From assembly GCA_028554795.2 (NCBI GenBank), contig CM068829.1, positions 130,030,016 to 130,094,015 of the forward strand: 64,000 nucleotides of DNA, written 5' to 3'. This document shows, in pieces, positions 27,454 through 37,595 of the stretch. The stretch's first letter is position 1, and the number at the start of each line of letters is the position of its first letter. Source of the stretch: Sinohyriopsis cumingii. Lineage: Eukaryota > Mollusca > Bivalvia > Unionida > Unionidae. Both the position numbers and the translations under genes were made by a program. The notes below the pieces were generated by a model, which was not told the DNA's origin, searched no databases, and saw only the letters and a program-made list of their open reading frames with translations.

Positions 27454-28947
27454 CTGCAAAAATAAAAGGCACATTATTAGCATAGATCTTTCTGCTATTT
27501 AAAAATATAAAATAAACATAATTTTAAATTAAATATAAATTGTTCTTTAAAAATTTAACACTACCTTTCTTTAACCAGTCTTTTCAATCCTGATTTTAGA
27601 ATGATCTGCATCTTAAGTGTCACCAAGAAACATTCCTGATGAAAATGATTGATCTCTATGAGTTTTTTTACGATTGTGGCCATGTACTAAAAATTGGGTG
27701 AAGAAAAAAGCACTTTGAGTGGAATCATCACAATATAGAGCAGTAAGAATTTGAATATGTGCAGCATTCACTGTGACATATAGCATGCAACATTCAGTCA
27801 GGATTGTATTGGATCACACCTTCAGTTTCATTTCGTCCAAAAATGTCTATGTAATAAAACATTGATTTTGCTACATGCACTTCTAGTGGTGTCTAAATTA
27901 TAACCTTCCAAAGAAACGTGGGTGTACAAAAATCCAAATGAAGTGAACACTTGCCACTTAAAGGTATGTAATCAAATTCTATAAAATGACACCCATTTCT
28001 GAAATAATCAGTGTTGAATGTCTACATGACCTGTGTGACTTTTACTATACTATAAAACAAGAGTATGAAAATCCAGGGGACCATGAAATATTATTTTAAG
28101 CTATATTTAAGGAAGGGGCCCATCAGTACGATTTGCATCGGTGCACAAATATCCTAGCTATGTCAACGATTTTAAGACTTGGATTTGCCAAGAAAATGAT
28201 GCATCAGTTACACGGCAATTTAATATAAACAAATTCAACCAATGTCATCTTATGCCTAAACCTGTATTATACAAGGCACAGCAGTGTTCTGTGGGGATCT
28301 GTGAAGAGAGCATTAATATTTTCCTATGAACTTGTGACTTGTCCCTCGGGCCACAGGGGCTCGTATCGTTGTTTAAAACTGACCTGTCATACATGTACTA
28401 TATAATAACTACAAAGGCGGGAAAATGATTTGGCATTCATTAAAGGTACGATATTAAGTCAAACTTTTGATAGGGATACATAGTCGAATGCCTGAGCTAA
28501 ACATTGGTACCAAATGTATTACGCTACGAGAAATGTGGCTTGAAATAACTGCGTTTATTCATTAATGGGTCGCGCGCGAAAGGAGAGAAGTGTCCTCCCT
28601 TGTAGTTATTATATATTACATGTATGACAGATCAATTTTAAGCAACGATTCAAGCCCCTGTCCCTCGGCAAGCTATCTGGGAAAAAAAAAACTGGAATAA
28701 CAGTACATTGGACAGATACCTTTAATGCTCCTTGACAAGCATAAAAACGCAAGAAATAAGTTAAGCAAGAAGGAAAACAAAATAGTTTAGTCATTTGAAT
28801 CGTTTATATGGCATTATGTACAGATCAAAAAATAAACTTGTAGCTTGTTTTCTTTAACCATCTTATACTAAAAATTATAACTGTTTAAAACAGTGTTTTA
28901 TCCTAACAATTATATAATATTATTGATAAGAAGAAATACTACTGTAC

Positions 28948-28992
28948 CTTCTTCTCCAAAGCCCTCCAAAATCTAGCGTCCCGGTTTTCCAT
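28948..28992 (-). CDS. Upstream exon A with start codon
   Basis: ATG at 28992 in a good context (aaacaATGG), reading MENRDARFWRALEKK, then the donor gtacag. The 15 codons end in phase 0, which matches exon B exactly. The same-strand placement and a promoter-like region just upstream suggest this is the true 5' end of the OTU-like gene. Confidence 0.65.
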
Positions 28993-29084
28993 TGTTTCTG
29001 ACTTCTGCAACACTTTAACTGAATATGGCTAAACGAAAAAATTAAATATTTGACAATTTCTTTCTTTAAAGTACATAAGCGGAT

Positions 29085-29160
29085 TTGCCAGTCAACATCC
29101 TGCGAACGAGCCAATGAGAATCCGGTGCTTTGTCCGGTGCTTGTATTGGGATTTGTTTAA
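29085..29160 (-). promoter_or_regulatory. Likely promoter region for exon A
   Basis: A locally CG-richer stretch upstream of exon A has a CCAAT box on + (gagccaatgag, about 29109) and an inverted CCAAT (tattggga, about 29146). Between them a tandem ccggtgctttgt/ccggtgcttgta occurs. No TATA box is obvious. The transcription start is not determined. Confidence 0.4.
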
Positions 29161-29267
29161 TAATATATTGTGCCCTTTTACCAGGAACAACTAGCAGGCT
29201 GCGGTGCAGTCAGAAAAGAGTGGCACATGCAAAATTGTGCGCACGCCACTATAATTAAACTCAACGA

Positions 29268-30430
29268 CAACAAAAATACTTTGGCACATCTATACATCAT
29301 GTTAATTTCGCTACGAATTTCAATTCCAATCATTGAAAAGTTTCCTAAGTCTGTTAGCAGCTCAAATTCTACATTGATATCTTTAAGCTTACATCGGAAG
29401 CTAGTCCATGTGTGTTGTAGTAATATTCAACATCCAACTTAGAATTTGCATTTTCATTCATAAATTCTTCCAAAAATGTCACATAATACTAGCAAATCTC
29501 TTTTTCATGTAATAGGCATGTACATCACCTAATGTTTCAAAGTTGAAATGTGACATCACATGTACATATTGGCAATTTTATATGCTTGAATTGTTATGTC
29601 ACAAATAAAGTTTTCCTTTGTGCGGTTTGGCTGTTTCATTAAACCGTTCAAATCTATCAATGTATTCATGTGTCTCAGATATATATAGTGTATTACAGAA
29701 CATGTGGTACAAGCCGTCTCAAAGAGCAATTATGTCATCCTACCAAAATGTTCGAGTGTTCTGTCAATTTTTCATTACAATTTTTGTCAGTTGCTGTAAT
29801 AATTCTCCCCTGAATCTATCTAATAACCTGAATTTACAGTTTATTTCATGACCATCCTTCATGAGAATATCAACTACAAAGTGCTTGCTAAATACAACAC
29901 ATTTCTCGTCTTTATTTAGTATTATTTTTCCTCTTCATTTGATGACTGATGTTTTTTTTTCCTATCGTATCCAAATAAAAGTGTGAATGAACTGTGGAAT
30001 CTAACATTTATGTTTAAAATCCTCATTACCTTCGTTGTAGGAAACTTTATCTTACATTCCAGTCACGTGACCATGATCACGAACTTTGTCTTTACATTTA
30101 TTTCTCTCACAGCGATATCATGCATTTATCATCTGTAAACGTCATAGGTTTTTCATATTTTCGGCTTTAATTTTCATAAAACTATTTTAATTTGTCATAA
30201 AACAAGCTTAAAAACACCTGAATGCAATTATGTACCCATGTAAGCAATTTGTTTGTACTACTAAAGAATTTGGTTTTAAATGCAAACAGAACCCTGCCAA
30301 AATGTTTATATGTTTGCAATGTCTATGACTGCTACATGAAACTTTTGTGGTGCACAACATGTACCCCTTCTCGTGTATGGTATGAAGAGGCCTTTCAATC
30401 AGAAACATGTGTAACTTTTAAATGATGGTA
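29268..30430 (-). pseudogene. DNA polymerase B relic (Polinton/adintovirus-like)
   Basis: Minus strand, broken by stops and frameshifts. In protein order: an EKPMTFTDD block (about 30.14 kb), VRDHGHVTG followed by FKHKC-x-IP (about 30.0-30.1 kb, the treble-clef-like HxC insertion of these polymerases), a CKFRLLDRFR block (about 29.83 kb), YIDRFERFNET (about 29.65 kb) and, near the end, FELLTD and EYYYNTHG (about 29.3-29.45 kb). The spacing and order match Polinton-type family B DNA polymerases. The exonuclease and palm active sites were not recognised intact. The product is not functional. Confidence 0.8.
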
Positions 30431-31513
30431 AAAAAAATTAAGTTTACAACTGAACTGTTTTCAGGCTATCTATCAAGCCATCTACACTGTTCCGATAATG
30501 TTTCTTGTGTATTGAACAATTGCATGCATTTTTTAACAGACATTTCTGTCCATGGTATCTGTTTATCACAAATGAAATCAATTTCGATAAATATTTTATT
30601 CCAACTTAATGGTTCAATCCATCACTGTAGCTGTTAGTAACATCAGATGGACCAAATGTGTTTAACATACCAATATGTTTGACTTTCTCCTTTTCAGTTA
30701 TTCTGAAACGTTTAATGTATTATCTCTGCATACCTATTTCTCTTCCTTTCAATATTCAAATTTATTAAATAAATGTTGATTAGAATAAATTTAAAGAACC
30801 TCATAGACTTTGCTTTTTCATTATATCCAAATCTTTGTAGACAAAACGTAATTGGACGTGTCTGTCTCCGTTTGCATCATGTGTTCGTAAGTGCAATGCA
30901 TTTCTCTCTATCTGTCACTCAGTTCATCTTGTAACCCAAACATCATCTATGTAATAAACAGAGGGCTATATTGTTTAAAATGATGGTTTAATGGAATCAA
31001 TAGATGACAGCAAAGGTTTGGAATCCTATAAGCAGTAGCGAAAAGGAAGTGGTGGGGTCAAAGGTCATAGTTGTGTAAGTAACACTGATTACTGTTTATA
31101 GTTAAATCCATCTAAAAAAAATCCCGGATGTGGGTGGAGGAATTAAAGTCCAGTTTTTTTTCCTTCACTTTTGCAGGAGAAAAAAACTGTGAGATATGGC
31201 AATGCTTACATCAGTTGAAATGGGAGCATCAGCATTGCCAAGTCGGCATCAACATTGCCAAGTCAACATCAGCAAAAATCAACTCCGCACAAAATCAGCA
31301 ATAGCAAGTCACAACAGCACAAGCATACTTAGATCGATTCAATCTGAAAAGTTTGAGGCTAGCCCATACCTAAAAACAAATCATAAGACAGTATTTTTAC
31401 AGAACCCTTCTCATAGGTAATATATGCTGTTTTTGTAACGCCGAACCCATCCTAGATCAAATGAGGGCAATCTAGGCAGGACAAGCAAATCATGCTCATT
31501 TGCAAAAGTAGTA

Positions 31514-31589
31514 TCATAATGGGCCTTTTAGACCAGGATTACTGATAAATGTCATAATGGGCCTTTTAGACCAGGATTACTGATAAATG
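31514..31589. repeat. 38-bp tandem duplication
   Basis: tcataatgggccttttagac plus 18 further bases, at 31514 and again at 31552, essentially identical. Confidence 0.95.
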
Positions 31590-31623
31590 TCAATGTCTTC
31601 TATACATGATTTTAATATTTTAC

Positions 31624-31715
31624 CTGACTCATCACACGCGAGTGGATGAGTGTGTGCACAAACACAAAATGAGCCTTCCCCGGTTTGTTCACAAATAAAG
31701 TATCTATAGTGATGC
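31624..31715 (-). pseudogene. Open stretch bounded by splice-like sites, unidentified
   Basis: Between AG (gcactgaccag) and GT (gtaaaa) the minus strand is open in two frames. One reads ITIDTLFVNKPGKAHFVFVH with balanced composition. The other is Cys/His-rich (RHHYRYFICEQTGEGSFCVC). I recognise neither. It lies inside the Polinton-like region and may be part of its decayed coding content. Confidence 0.3.
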
Positions 31716-32012
31716 CTGGTCAGTGCAATAACAAACATGATGTCAGATTGATCAATATACACTAACAAATTGTTACTCGCTTTTCACTGTAACTCAGTTA
31801 CCTGGATTTGGCTGCTAGTGACCCGGATTCGTATCAGAGACAGAGACGTCAGTGGTCTTCCATTTCCACCAGCATCATTTTGAACTCACTCATACTAATT
31901 GCTTTATTTTATATATCCGTCAAGTAGAGTTTACTAATCACACTGAGACTACCTTCAGTCACAGCAAGAAGTTTGGAATAGGTACATTTTTGTGAATGCA
32001 ATTCTAACTAAA

Positions 32013-32165
32013 TTATTTAACAGCACCACTCGAGACACTTCTAGCTACTGATATGGCTCTGACAACAATTCCGAATGGTGTACCGATGATAGTTGCCATG
32101 GTCACATTTCCAGCAACACAAATGCCAATCGTTGCCATGGTGAGTCCATAATTAGCACTAACAAT
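32013..32165 (-). pseudogene. Hydrophobic glycine-rich coding relic
   Basis: Open minus-strand frame ending in TAA at 32013. It contains YGLTMATIGICVAGNVTMAT and GTPFGIVVRAISVARS, which looks like one or two membrane-inserting helices. The preceding ~95 bases are protein-like in a different frame (AEQGLRDEITKENCAAREIQ), so a frameshift separates them. Family not recognised. Confidence 0.4.
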
Positions 32166-32494
32166 CATACATGCATTTGTATTTCACGAGCAGCGCAGTT
32201 CTCTTTGGTAATTTCATCTCGCAGCCCTTGCTCTGCTTAATGTTCTCATATTGCTAACACTGCAGTTCCATCATAGTTCTTCTATTAATAATGTTTTTGC
32301 AAAGTTTAATTGATATACAGGCTGGCCTTCTTCACTTGCAACACACACTCGCACTTATAATAATAATTTTTTAACTCATAAAACTGCTTTACAATCATAG
32401 AATATATCTTCTGAGGGCCTTGCATATAAGACCATGCTGATTACACTATTCAATAGTTTCTGAAACAATCGTTCTCATTTTTGCTCAAAAGCTG

Positions 32495-32906
32495 TTACAC
32501 TGACAAGTGCATCATTGTTAAGTTAATATTGGTGCAACATAAACAATGGGAAATGAAACTGGGGTGGATTTTTTTAGTGAACTCCATTTCATTGACGAAA
32601 CAATCCCTTAGTGCTTTCATGGCTGGTTGTGTATTCTGTGACCGTGCATTTTCATGTGACAATGCTGTAATGCCAAGCTAGCTTCGCATTGGTATTGGAA
32701 CATCAGGGTTGTCTCAACTGTCAATTTCTATTTGGTTCTTAACAAAGATTATATTGCAATGCAAATGAAGGTTTGCTAACACCACTCTGGCACAGATAAT
32801 TGTCAACAAGTGGACAAAAATCCACATCAATCTTAGCATAATCTGTCAACAGGTCTAACATTCCATCAGCAAATTTTGCAACCTCATCAGCATGGTCAGA
32901 ATCCAT
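32495..32906 (-). pseudogene. Broken coding region, two frames
   Basis: From ATG at 32906 the minus strand reads MDSDHADEVAKFADGMLDLL and on to a TAA at 32739. The protein-like signal then continues in another frame from about 32758 to 32495, with two in-frame stops (near VPIPMRS and just before DNPDV), and includes LGITALSHENARSQNTQPAM and KALRDCFVNEMEFT. The length and composition are clearly coding-like. The breaks mark a pseudogene. No family recognised. It shares strand and locus with the polymerase relic. Confidence 0.5.
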
Positions 32907-33018
32907 AACTAATAAGTAATTATAAATCTAATCTTAAACACAGCCATATGAATAGAATATGGAATGTTTCAAACTAAATTTCATCTTTGACAACTAATGG
33001 TACTCATATTGCCTATGC

Positions 33019-34154
33019 ATACCTGTCAACTTTTCAGAAGCCTAGTAGGGAGATTGAATAAAAAATAGGGAGATAGGGACCTAAAATTGTTTGCAGCATT
33101 ATTTTAAGCCTCATTTTCACTAAATACTGACCAATCTTCAGGGTCAAATACAGGTGAAATTCTCAAAGGATGCACCGTCTCTCCCTGTTATATGCCTTAT
33201 ATGCTCTCAGGATGTGCCCTCTTTCCATATTCTGGTCAGTTGCAGACAAACTGCATAATAGCTAAAGGTTAGTGTTAAATAAAATAAAAAAAAACCAGTG
33301 CAACTAGTTTTCATTTAATCCTTATCATTACAATTATCTTGTGAAAAGGATTGGCCCTCTGACATAATTCAAAGAAACCATCATGTTCTACAGTGTATAT
33401 TATGCAAGCACCAGCAATTGATTGGCAAATAGACAATGCCCTATTTTGTTGTAACTAGCGGTGCCTAAATACGCAGTCTCAAGCTACTATACATGTGGCC
33501 ACTATTTTTCCTGTATTTTATATCCCACCTTATTTCCTTATTCTCAGCTCAAAAGGCATTTAACATTATTTACTATGCAACACATATATTCTGAATTTTA
33601 TGAGGGCACATCTGATATGTGGTATGTTTTTTCATTCCTGTTAATTTAATGATGGTATTTAACGTTTGTATATATGGTACAGTAATTCCAGGTGTTCACT
33701 CGTGTAAGCTTCTTTGGTGGGACTGAAGATGCTACTGCATTCACAGCGATCATTCTTGGGATTGAAACTAACAATTTTATTGTTGTGGTTTATTTTTTTG
33801 AACTGGTTTATTTTCTGATTTTAGTATTGTTGTAGGTTTTTAAAAAAAAATCATAAATTGATGTGAATAATGTTCAACATTCTATTTACTAAATAAAAAA
33901 ATTATTTGATAATACATGTAATTATTCATCACAGTAATGTTCACAGGTGATAAAATAGAACATGGTTTCTTCGGATTGCATTCAGTATATCTATTTATGT
34001 AGGATTCTTTTAGGAGAAATGAAACTGACACACATAATGTAATCATTTGGAGTTCTTTGCAAAAAAGGGAGATATTATGAAATCAGGAGGTAGGCATGGA
34101 AGGACCCAAAAAATCGGGAGTTTTCTTCCTCCCTATGTGAGAGTTCACAGGTAT
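33019..34154. mobile_element. Non-autonomous TIR DNA transposon
   Basis: The ends atacctgtcaacttttcag (33019) and its imperfect inverse, ending ...agagttcacaggtat (34154), form ~19-base terminal inverted repeats with about four mismatches. Sub-terminal tagggagat and gggag motifs are also mirrored. No transposase is seen. It interrupts the decayed minus-strand coding stretches, which lie on both sides of it. Target-site duplication was not resolved in the TA-rich flank. Confidence 0.65.
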
Positions 34155-34338
34155 ATATATGTGAATGATTCTGCAGTTTCATAGTGATTGTTACCCGTTC
34201 ATGGACTGGGCTGTTTAAAAAATGTTAATTGACTCCACCCATTATTATAACTGGATACAATAAATAAATATGATACAGACTCATTTGCTTTTAATTAGTC
34301 ACAACAATTTTACCATTTCTTATTATTTTACCTTTCCA

Positions 34339-34707
34339 TCATTGGTCAGCAGTTTTTGGTATGGTGTAAGTGAAGTTAGTATGTGTGATGGTGAGGGCAA
34401 TATTTACATCAGAGTATTGTTTCCTTGTAGCATCAACATAGTTTTGGATAAACACAACTGACACACCAGAACCTCTGATTCCCTTGATTTCATTGATATC
34501 AGGCAGGTTTTTCATGATGGTGAAATATAACTTCAAAACAACATCTTGAATGTCCATGTTAGATGTTTAAAGTTTTCCAGTTTGGTTTTGGAAAATCACA
34601 AGCTCACCCGGGTCAAAGTCAACAACAACCTGTAAACTCAAGTCAAATCTGCTTTATAGGCAAACCTGGTCAGATCCATATAGCATGACTACAATATCAA
34701 CAGACAT
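34339..34707 (-). pseudogene. Broken coding region with two internal stops
   Basis: One frame runs 123 codons from ATG 34707 to TGA 34339, interrupted by two TAA codons. It includes SRFDLSLQVVVDFDPGELVI, then after the second stop MDIQDVVLKLYFTIMKNLPD and NYVDATRKQYSDVNIALTIT. The coding signal is strong but unidentified. Candidates are a structural or accessory gene of the Polinton-like element, or a host retro-pseudogene. Confidence 0.5.
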
Positions 34708-35229
34708 TTTATGTACTAAGTGACAATAAAAATCAACAAGCAAGTATGGTCCTGGTACTCTGTAGTACCATGTGGTCTAAAATTGCTAAGTCTGGGAAAG
34801 CATACAAATTTAATAAAAAATATTCACACAATTCAAAAAGTAATTTTTACCACCTTATTACTAATGAATAATAATTCAAATAAATCCCAAATCCTGCTAG
34901 TTCAAATTTAACACAAATTTCGTTTGGATTCATGGACAGTGTCTTGTACAACGTTGTTGTACAGAAGTATAGTGTATAAAGCTTATATGAAAGCTTATAA
35001 ACTAGCAACAGCTTGTGATGCCAAGGGGATGTAATGTGCAAGAGTTATTGCCCCTTACCTAGACAGACAGGACAACATTTCATCTTTTTAATTGGACAGG
35101 TTTCAGGAGGTAGCAGGTTTACATCCTAACATTAATATGATTGAGGAATGTAATTGAAAGAGGAACACCATTTTCATGTAGAACCCAACTAGATACGAAA
35201 ATAGCTGTTTAGTGAAAAAAAAAACGTTA

Positions 35230-35450
35230 ATATGTGTACATCCATTCTGGAGTAGTAATAACAAGATTTACAAGATGGTTGCTGCAGTGGCCATACTGGA
35301 TAGCATGTTGGTGCCATTTTTATTTAGGACAAACAGAACAATAAAAAGTCTTTCAGTGAAAATACTATTTTGATATCATTCTGGAGAAGTAACAATAATT
35401 TTTTTTTCAATAAGGCAACTGTGGTGGCCATATTCCAATTCCATGTGGCA
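35230..35450. repeat. Dispersed ~140-bp repeat, about 1.6 units
   Basis: Shares blocks with 51480-51890 in the same order: aagatgg...gtggccatact, tggtgccatttttatttagg, ataaaaagtcttt.agtgaaaa and catt.tgga..agtaacaataa. Confidence 0.7.
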
Positions 35451-35551
35451 AATTTTTTATTTTTTTTTGAGTTTAATTATAGTGGCATGCACACAATTGT
35501 GCATGTGCCACTTTTTCTGACTGCACTGCAGCCTGCTGGTTGTTCCTGGGG

Positions 35552-36480
35552 AAGGGAATGGTGCCACCTCCTCCAGGCTTTTATGGGTTCAAGGAACCTC
35601 GATAGTTTGGCCTCAATCTGTGGGTCCAAAAAGGTCCCTTACGGTTGAATGGTTGGCTGTCATTAGTGGGAAGGAGAGCTTGGGAACGGTCCTGGTTGCT
35701 TTACATCGCTGTTTTCTTGTTGCATTTGCTTGGTGTTTCTTGCAATTTTTTATTTTTTATTTTTTTTTAATTATTTTGTTTCTCTTTAAAATGTTCTAAA
35801 AAGGGGGGGATGTTCTATGCTGTTTATAGAGGTTGTTAGTAGAAATCATGTACGAAGAGAGATTGTCAAGGATATTATGGTATTACTAGTCGAGGTGTTT
35901 AGGGTGTGCTTCCTATGTTATTTATGCTTTTAGATATTTAGGACAAACTAGACCATGGAATGAATGTGTGTGTAAAGCTGTATGGCAATCCACGATGTAT
36001 CTTTAAGGGATATAGCAAAAACAATCTTGTGCTAACAGACTGACAATGGACACCAAACCATTCTATAAGCTCTGATAGAGCTAAAACTAATACACTATAC
36101 TACTAAAATTTATATCATCATTTTTTTGCAGTATACTGAAACCCCTCAACTCTAAACACCCAACCAAATTTTGATCCCAAATTTCAATGTTATGCTTATG
36201 AAAACCCCATACAACTGAAACTCAATTTAAGCCTGGAGATATATATATTAGCTGCCAAATTCCTGACACATGCTGGAATTGATTAATTATGGTTGGTAAT
36301 ACTGTAGTGGGCTGATCTGTGAGACAAAGTCTCAGACAATGTCCCAAGGGTACACCAGGTTAAAACAAATCTTGACATGCATGTTGGGGCTGAAAATAGA
36401 CTAATCTCAAGCTTTTGCAACATACAACAAAAGAGTCAGCTTTTAAGTTGAATTATTATTAACTAAATGATCATAGGTAA
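35552..36480. other. No gene seen
   Basis: A GC-richer stretch to about 35700 continues the sequence beyond the inverted repeat. T-runs and low-complexity sequence follow. Fragments at about 35935-36090 (ttaggacaaactagaccat, ccattctataagctctgat) match the type of sequence found around 51.8 and 52.5 kb. Confidence 0.4.
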
Positions 36481-36499
36481 GCCATTTAAAACTTGGTTT

Positions 36500-36741
36500 G
36501 GGGCCCAGAGTGGCTGAGTGGTCTAAAGCGCTCTCTGTTACGGATCACTGCCATCTCACCTCTGTCTGCGTGGGTTTGAGTCTCAGATTCGGCCAATGTG
36601 GGTATGTGAGAATAGCTTCTCATGGGTTGGTGGTTCTTTCCGGGGGTTTTCCCGGGTTCTTCCTCCACCATTAATACTGGCCGCCATGTATAGCTTATCA
36701 TGTGCTGGAAAATGGCGTTAAACCCTACAACAACAACAAAT
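36500..36741 (+). mobile_element. SINE family A, nearly full length
   Basis: The head gagtggctgagtggtctaaa, box B gtgggtttgagtc, the core gttggtggttctttccgggg and the tail ggcgttaaaccctacaacaa are present. A short piece is missing after gtatgtgagaa. The flanking target-site duplication aaaacttggttt lies at 36488-36499 and 36742-36753. Confidence 0.95.
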
Positions 36742-36849
36742 AAAACTTGGTTTACCTGCTTATTATCTAATTGTGATTGATGCTATTTAAAAATTTAAAT
36801 AGCAGGGCATTATTAACCAGGCATGTAGCTTTACCTATTAACCTGGCAT

Positions 36850-37361
36850 TAAGCCTCACTTTCAAATCATGCATTCAAGGCTCATTTTTGGAAACATCTG
36901 TTGCATTATCTTGTGGCAAGATTGATTAAGTGGACAATTTAAGTGGATTTTGTAAACAAATCACTCTGTTGGACGCTGTACAATGTAATTCAAAAGCCTG
37001 GTCAGAGACGATGCCTGGTCCAATCAAGGGATGCATTGAAGTTGCCAGCTTCCATGTTAATCTAGACAATGATAACATTGATGAGTATAAGGAAGAGAAC
37101 TATGCTGCCTTGACCCAACTGGTTCATGAATTAAGACTGGACATTGATCTTATGCATCTTTATAACTTTAACAATAATGTTCCTGTTAAGGATAATTCTG
37201 ATGACTGGGAGAGTGAACTTGTTTTACAGTATCATCAATGCAATCATGCCAATGATGAAAGTGATGAAAATGATGATGAGAATGTATGTTCTGAGCCACC
37301 TCACCATGCTAGGACATACCCTGAAGTTTTAGATCTTATTAATGATATCACTCATTGCTAA
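36850..37361 (+). pseudogene. pogo/Tigger-like transposase C-terminal relic
   Basis: Plus strand. KAHFWKHLLHYLVARLIKW (frame 1, about 36876-36933) is followed after a frameshift by an open stretch to 37361. This contains ITLLDAVQ...AW and a C-terminal acidic region ending TYPEVLDLINDI. The L-L-D-A-V...A-W...I-x-x-C-I pattern is that of the region following the DDE domain in pogo/Tigger transposases. No start codon, DNA-binding domain or catalytic triad remains. Confidence 0.65.
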
Positions 37362-37595
37362 GGATAAGCATTATTTGGCTAAGGCAAAAGAAATGTAACC
37401 ATTAACACATGCTACATTAGTTAAAGAAAGATAAGAAGAAACAGACAATGTCCCATGCCTTCTTCAAGCCAGGCTCATGACCTGTGACCATATTATTTGT
37501 TATATACAGGTGACATTCAATTTATGCTTTAAATGCATTCCTGATGTTATGGCATAAATCAAAATTGTGCTCTCTCAGTGAATGATGAGATGCAC

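Larger units (their letters stand above)
29181..35551 (-). mobile_element. Decayed Polinton/Maverick-like element
   Basis: An ~85-base sequence at 29181-29265 (caggaacaactagcaggctg ... ccactataattaaactc) recurs in inverted orientation at 35464-35551, at about 88-90% identity by eye. Directly inside the left copy lies a broken DNA polymerase B relic of the Polinton/protein-primed type. Further broken minus-strand coding pieces fill 31.4-34.7 kb. About 6.4 kb, including a nested 1.1-kb transposon, is far below the usual 15-20 kb, so most genes are lost. The polymerase identification is firm. Treating the inverted repeats as the element's own ends is inference. Confidence 0.55.

Noticed and set aside
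30222-30425. Plus-strand Cys-rich frame
   Set aside because: It overlaps the minus-strand DNA polymerase B relic. The polymerase motifs on either side make the minus strand the coding one.
31196-31420. 74-codon plus-strand frame with repeated CATTGCCAAGTC
   Set aside because: Short internal repeats explain part of it. No motif or splice support.
32050-32141. Plus-strand ATG-to-gtgagt exon candidate
   Set aside because: The minus strand of the same bases has a longer protein-like frame. The plus reading looks like its shadow and has no partner exon.
35370-35648. 92-codon plus-strand frame
   Set aside because: It crosses the dispersed repeat and the inverted repeat end of the Polinton-like region, with no recognisable domain.
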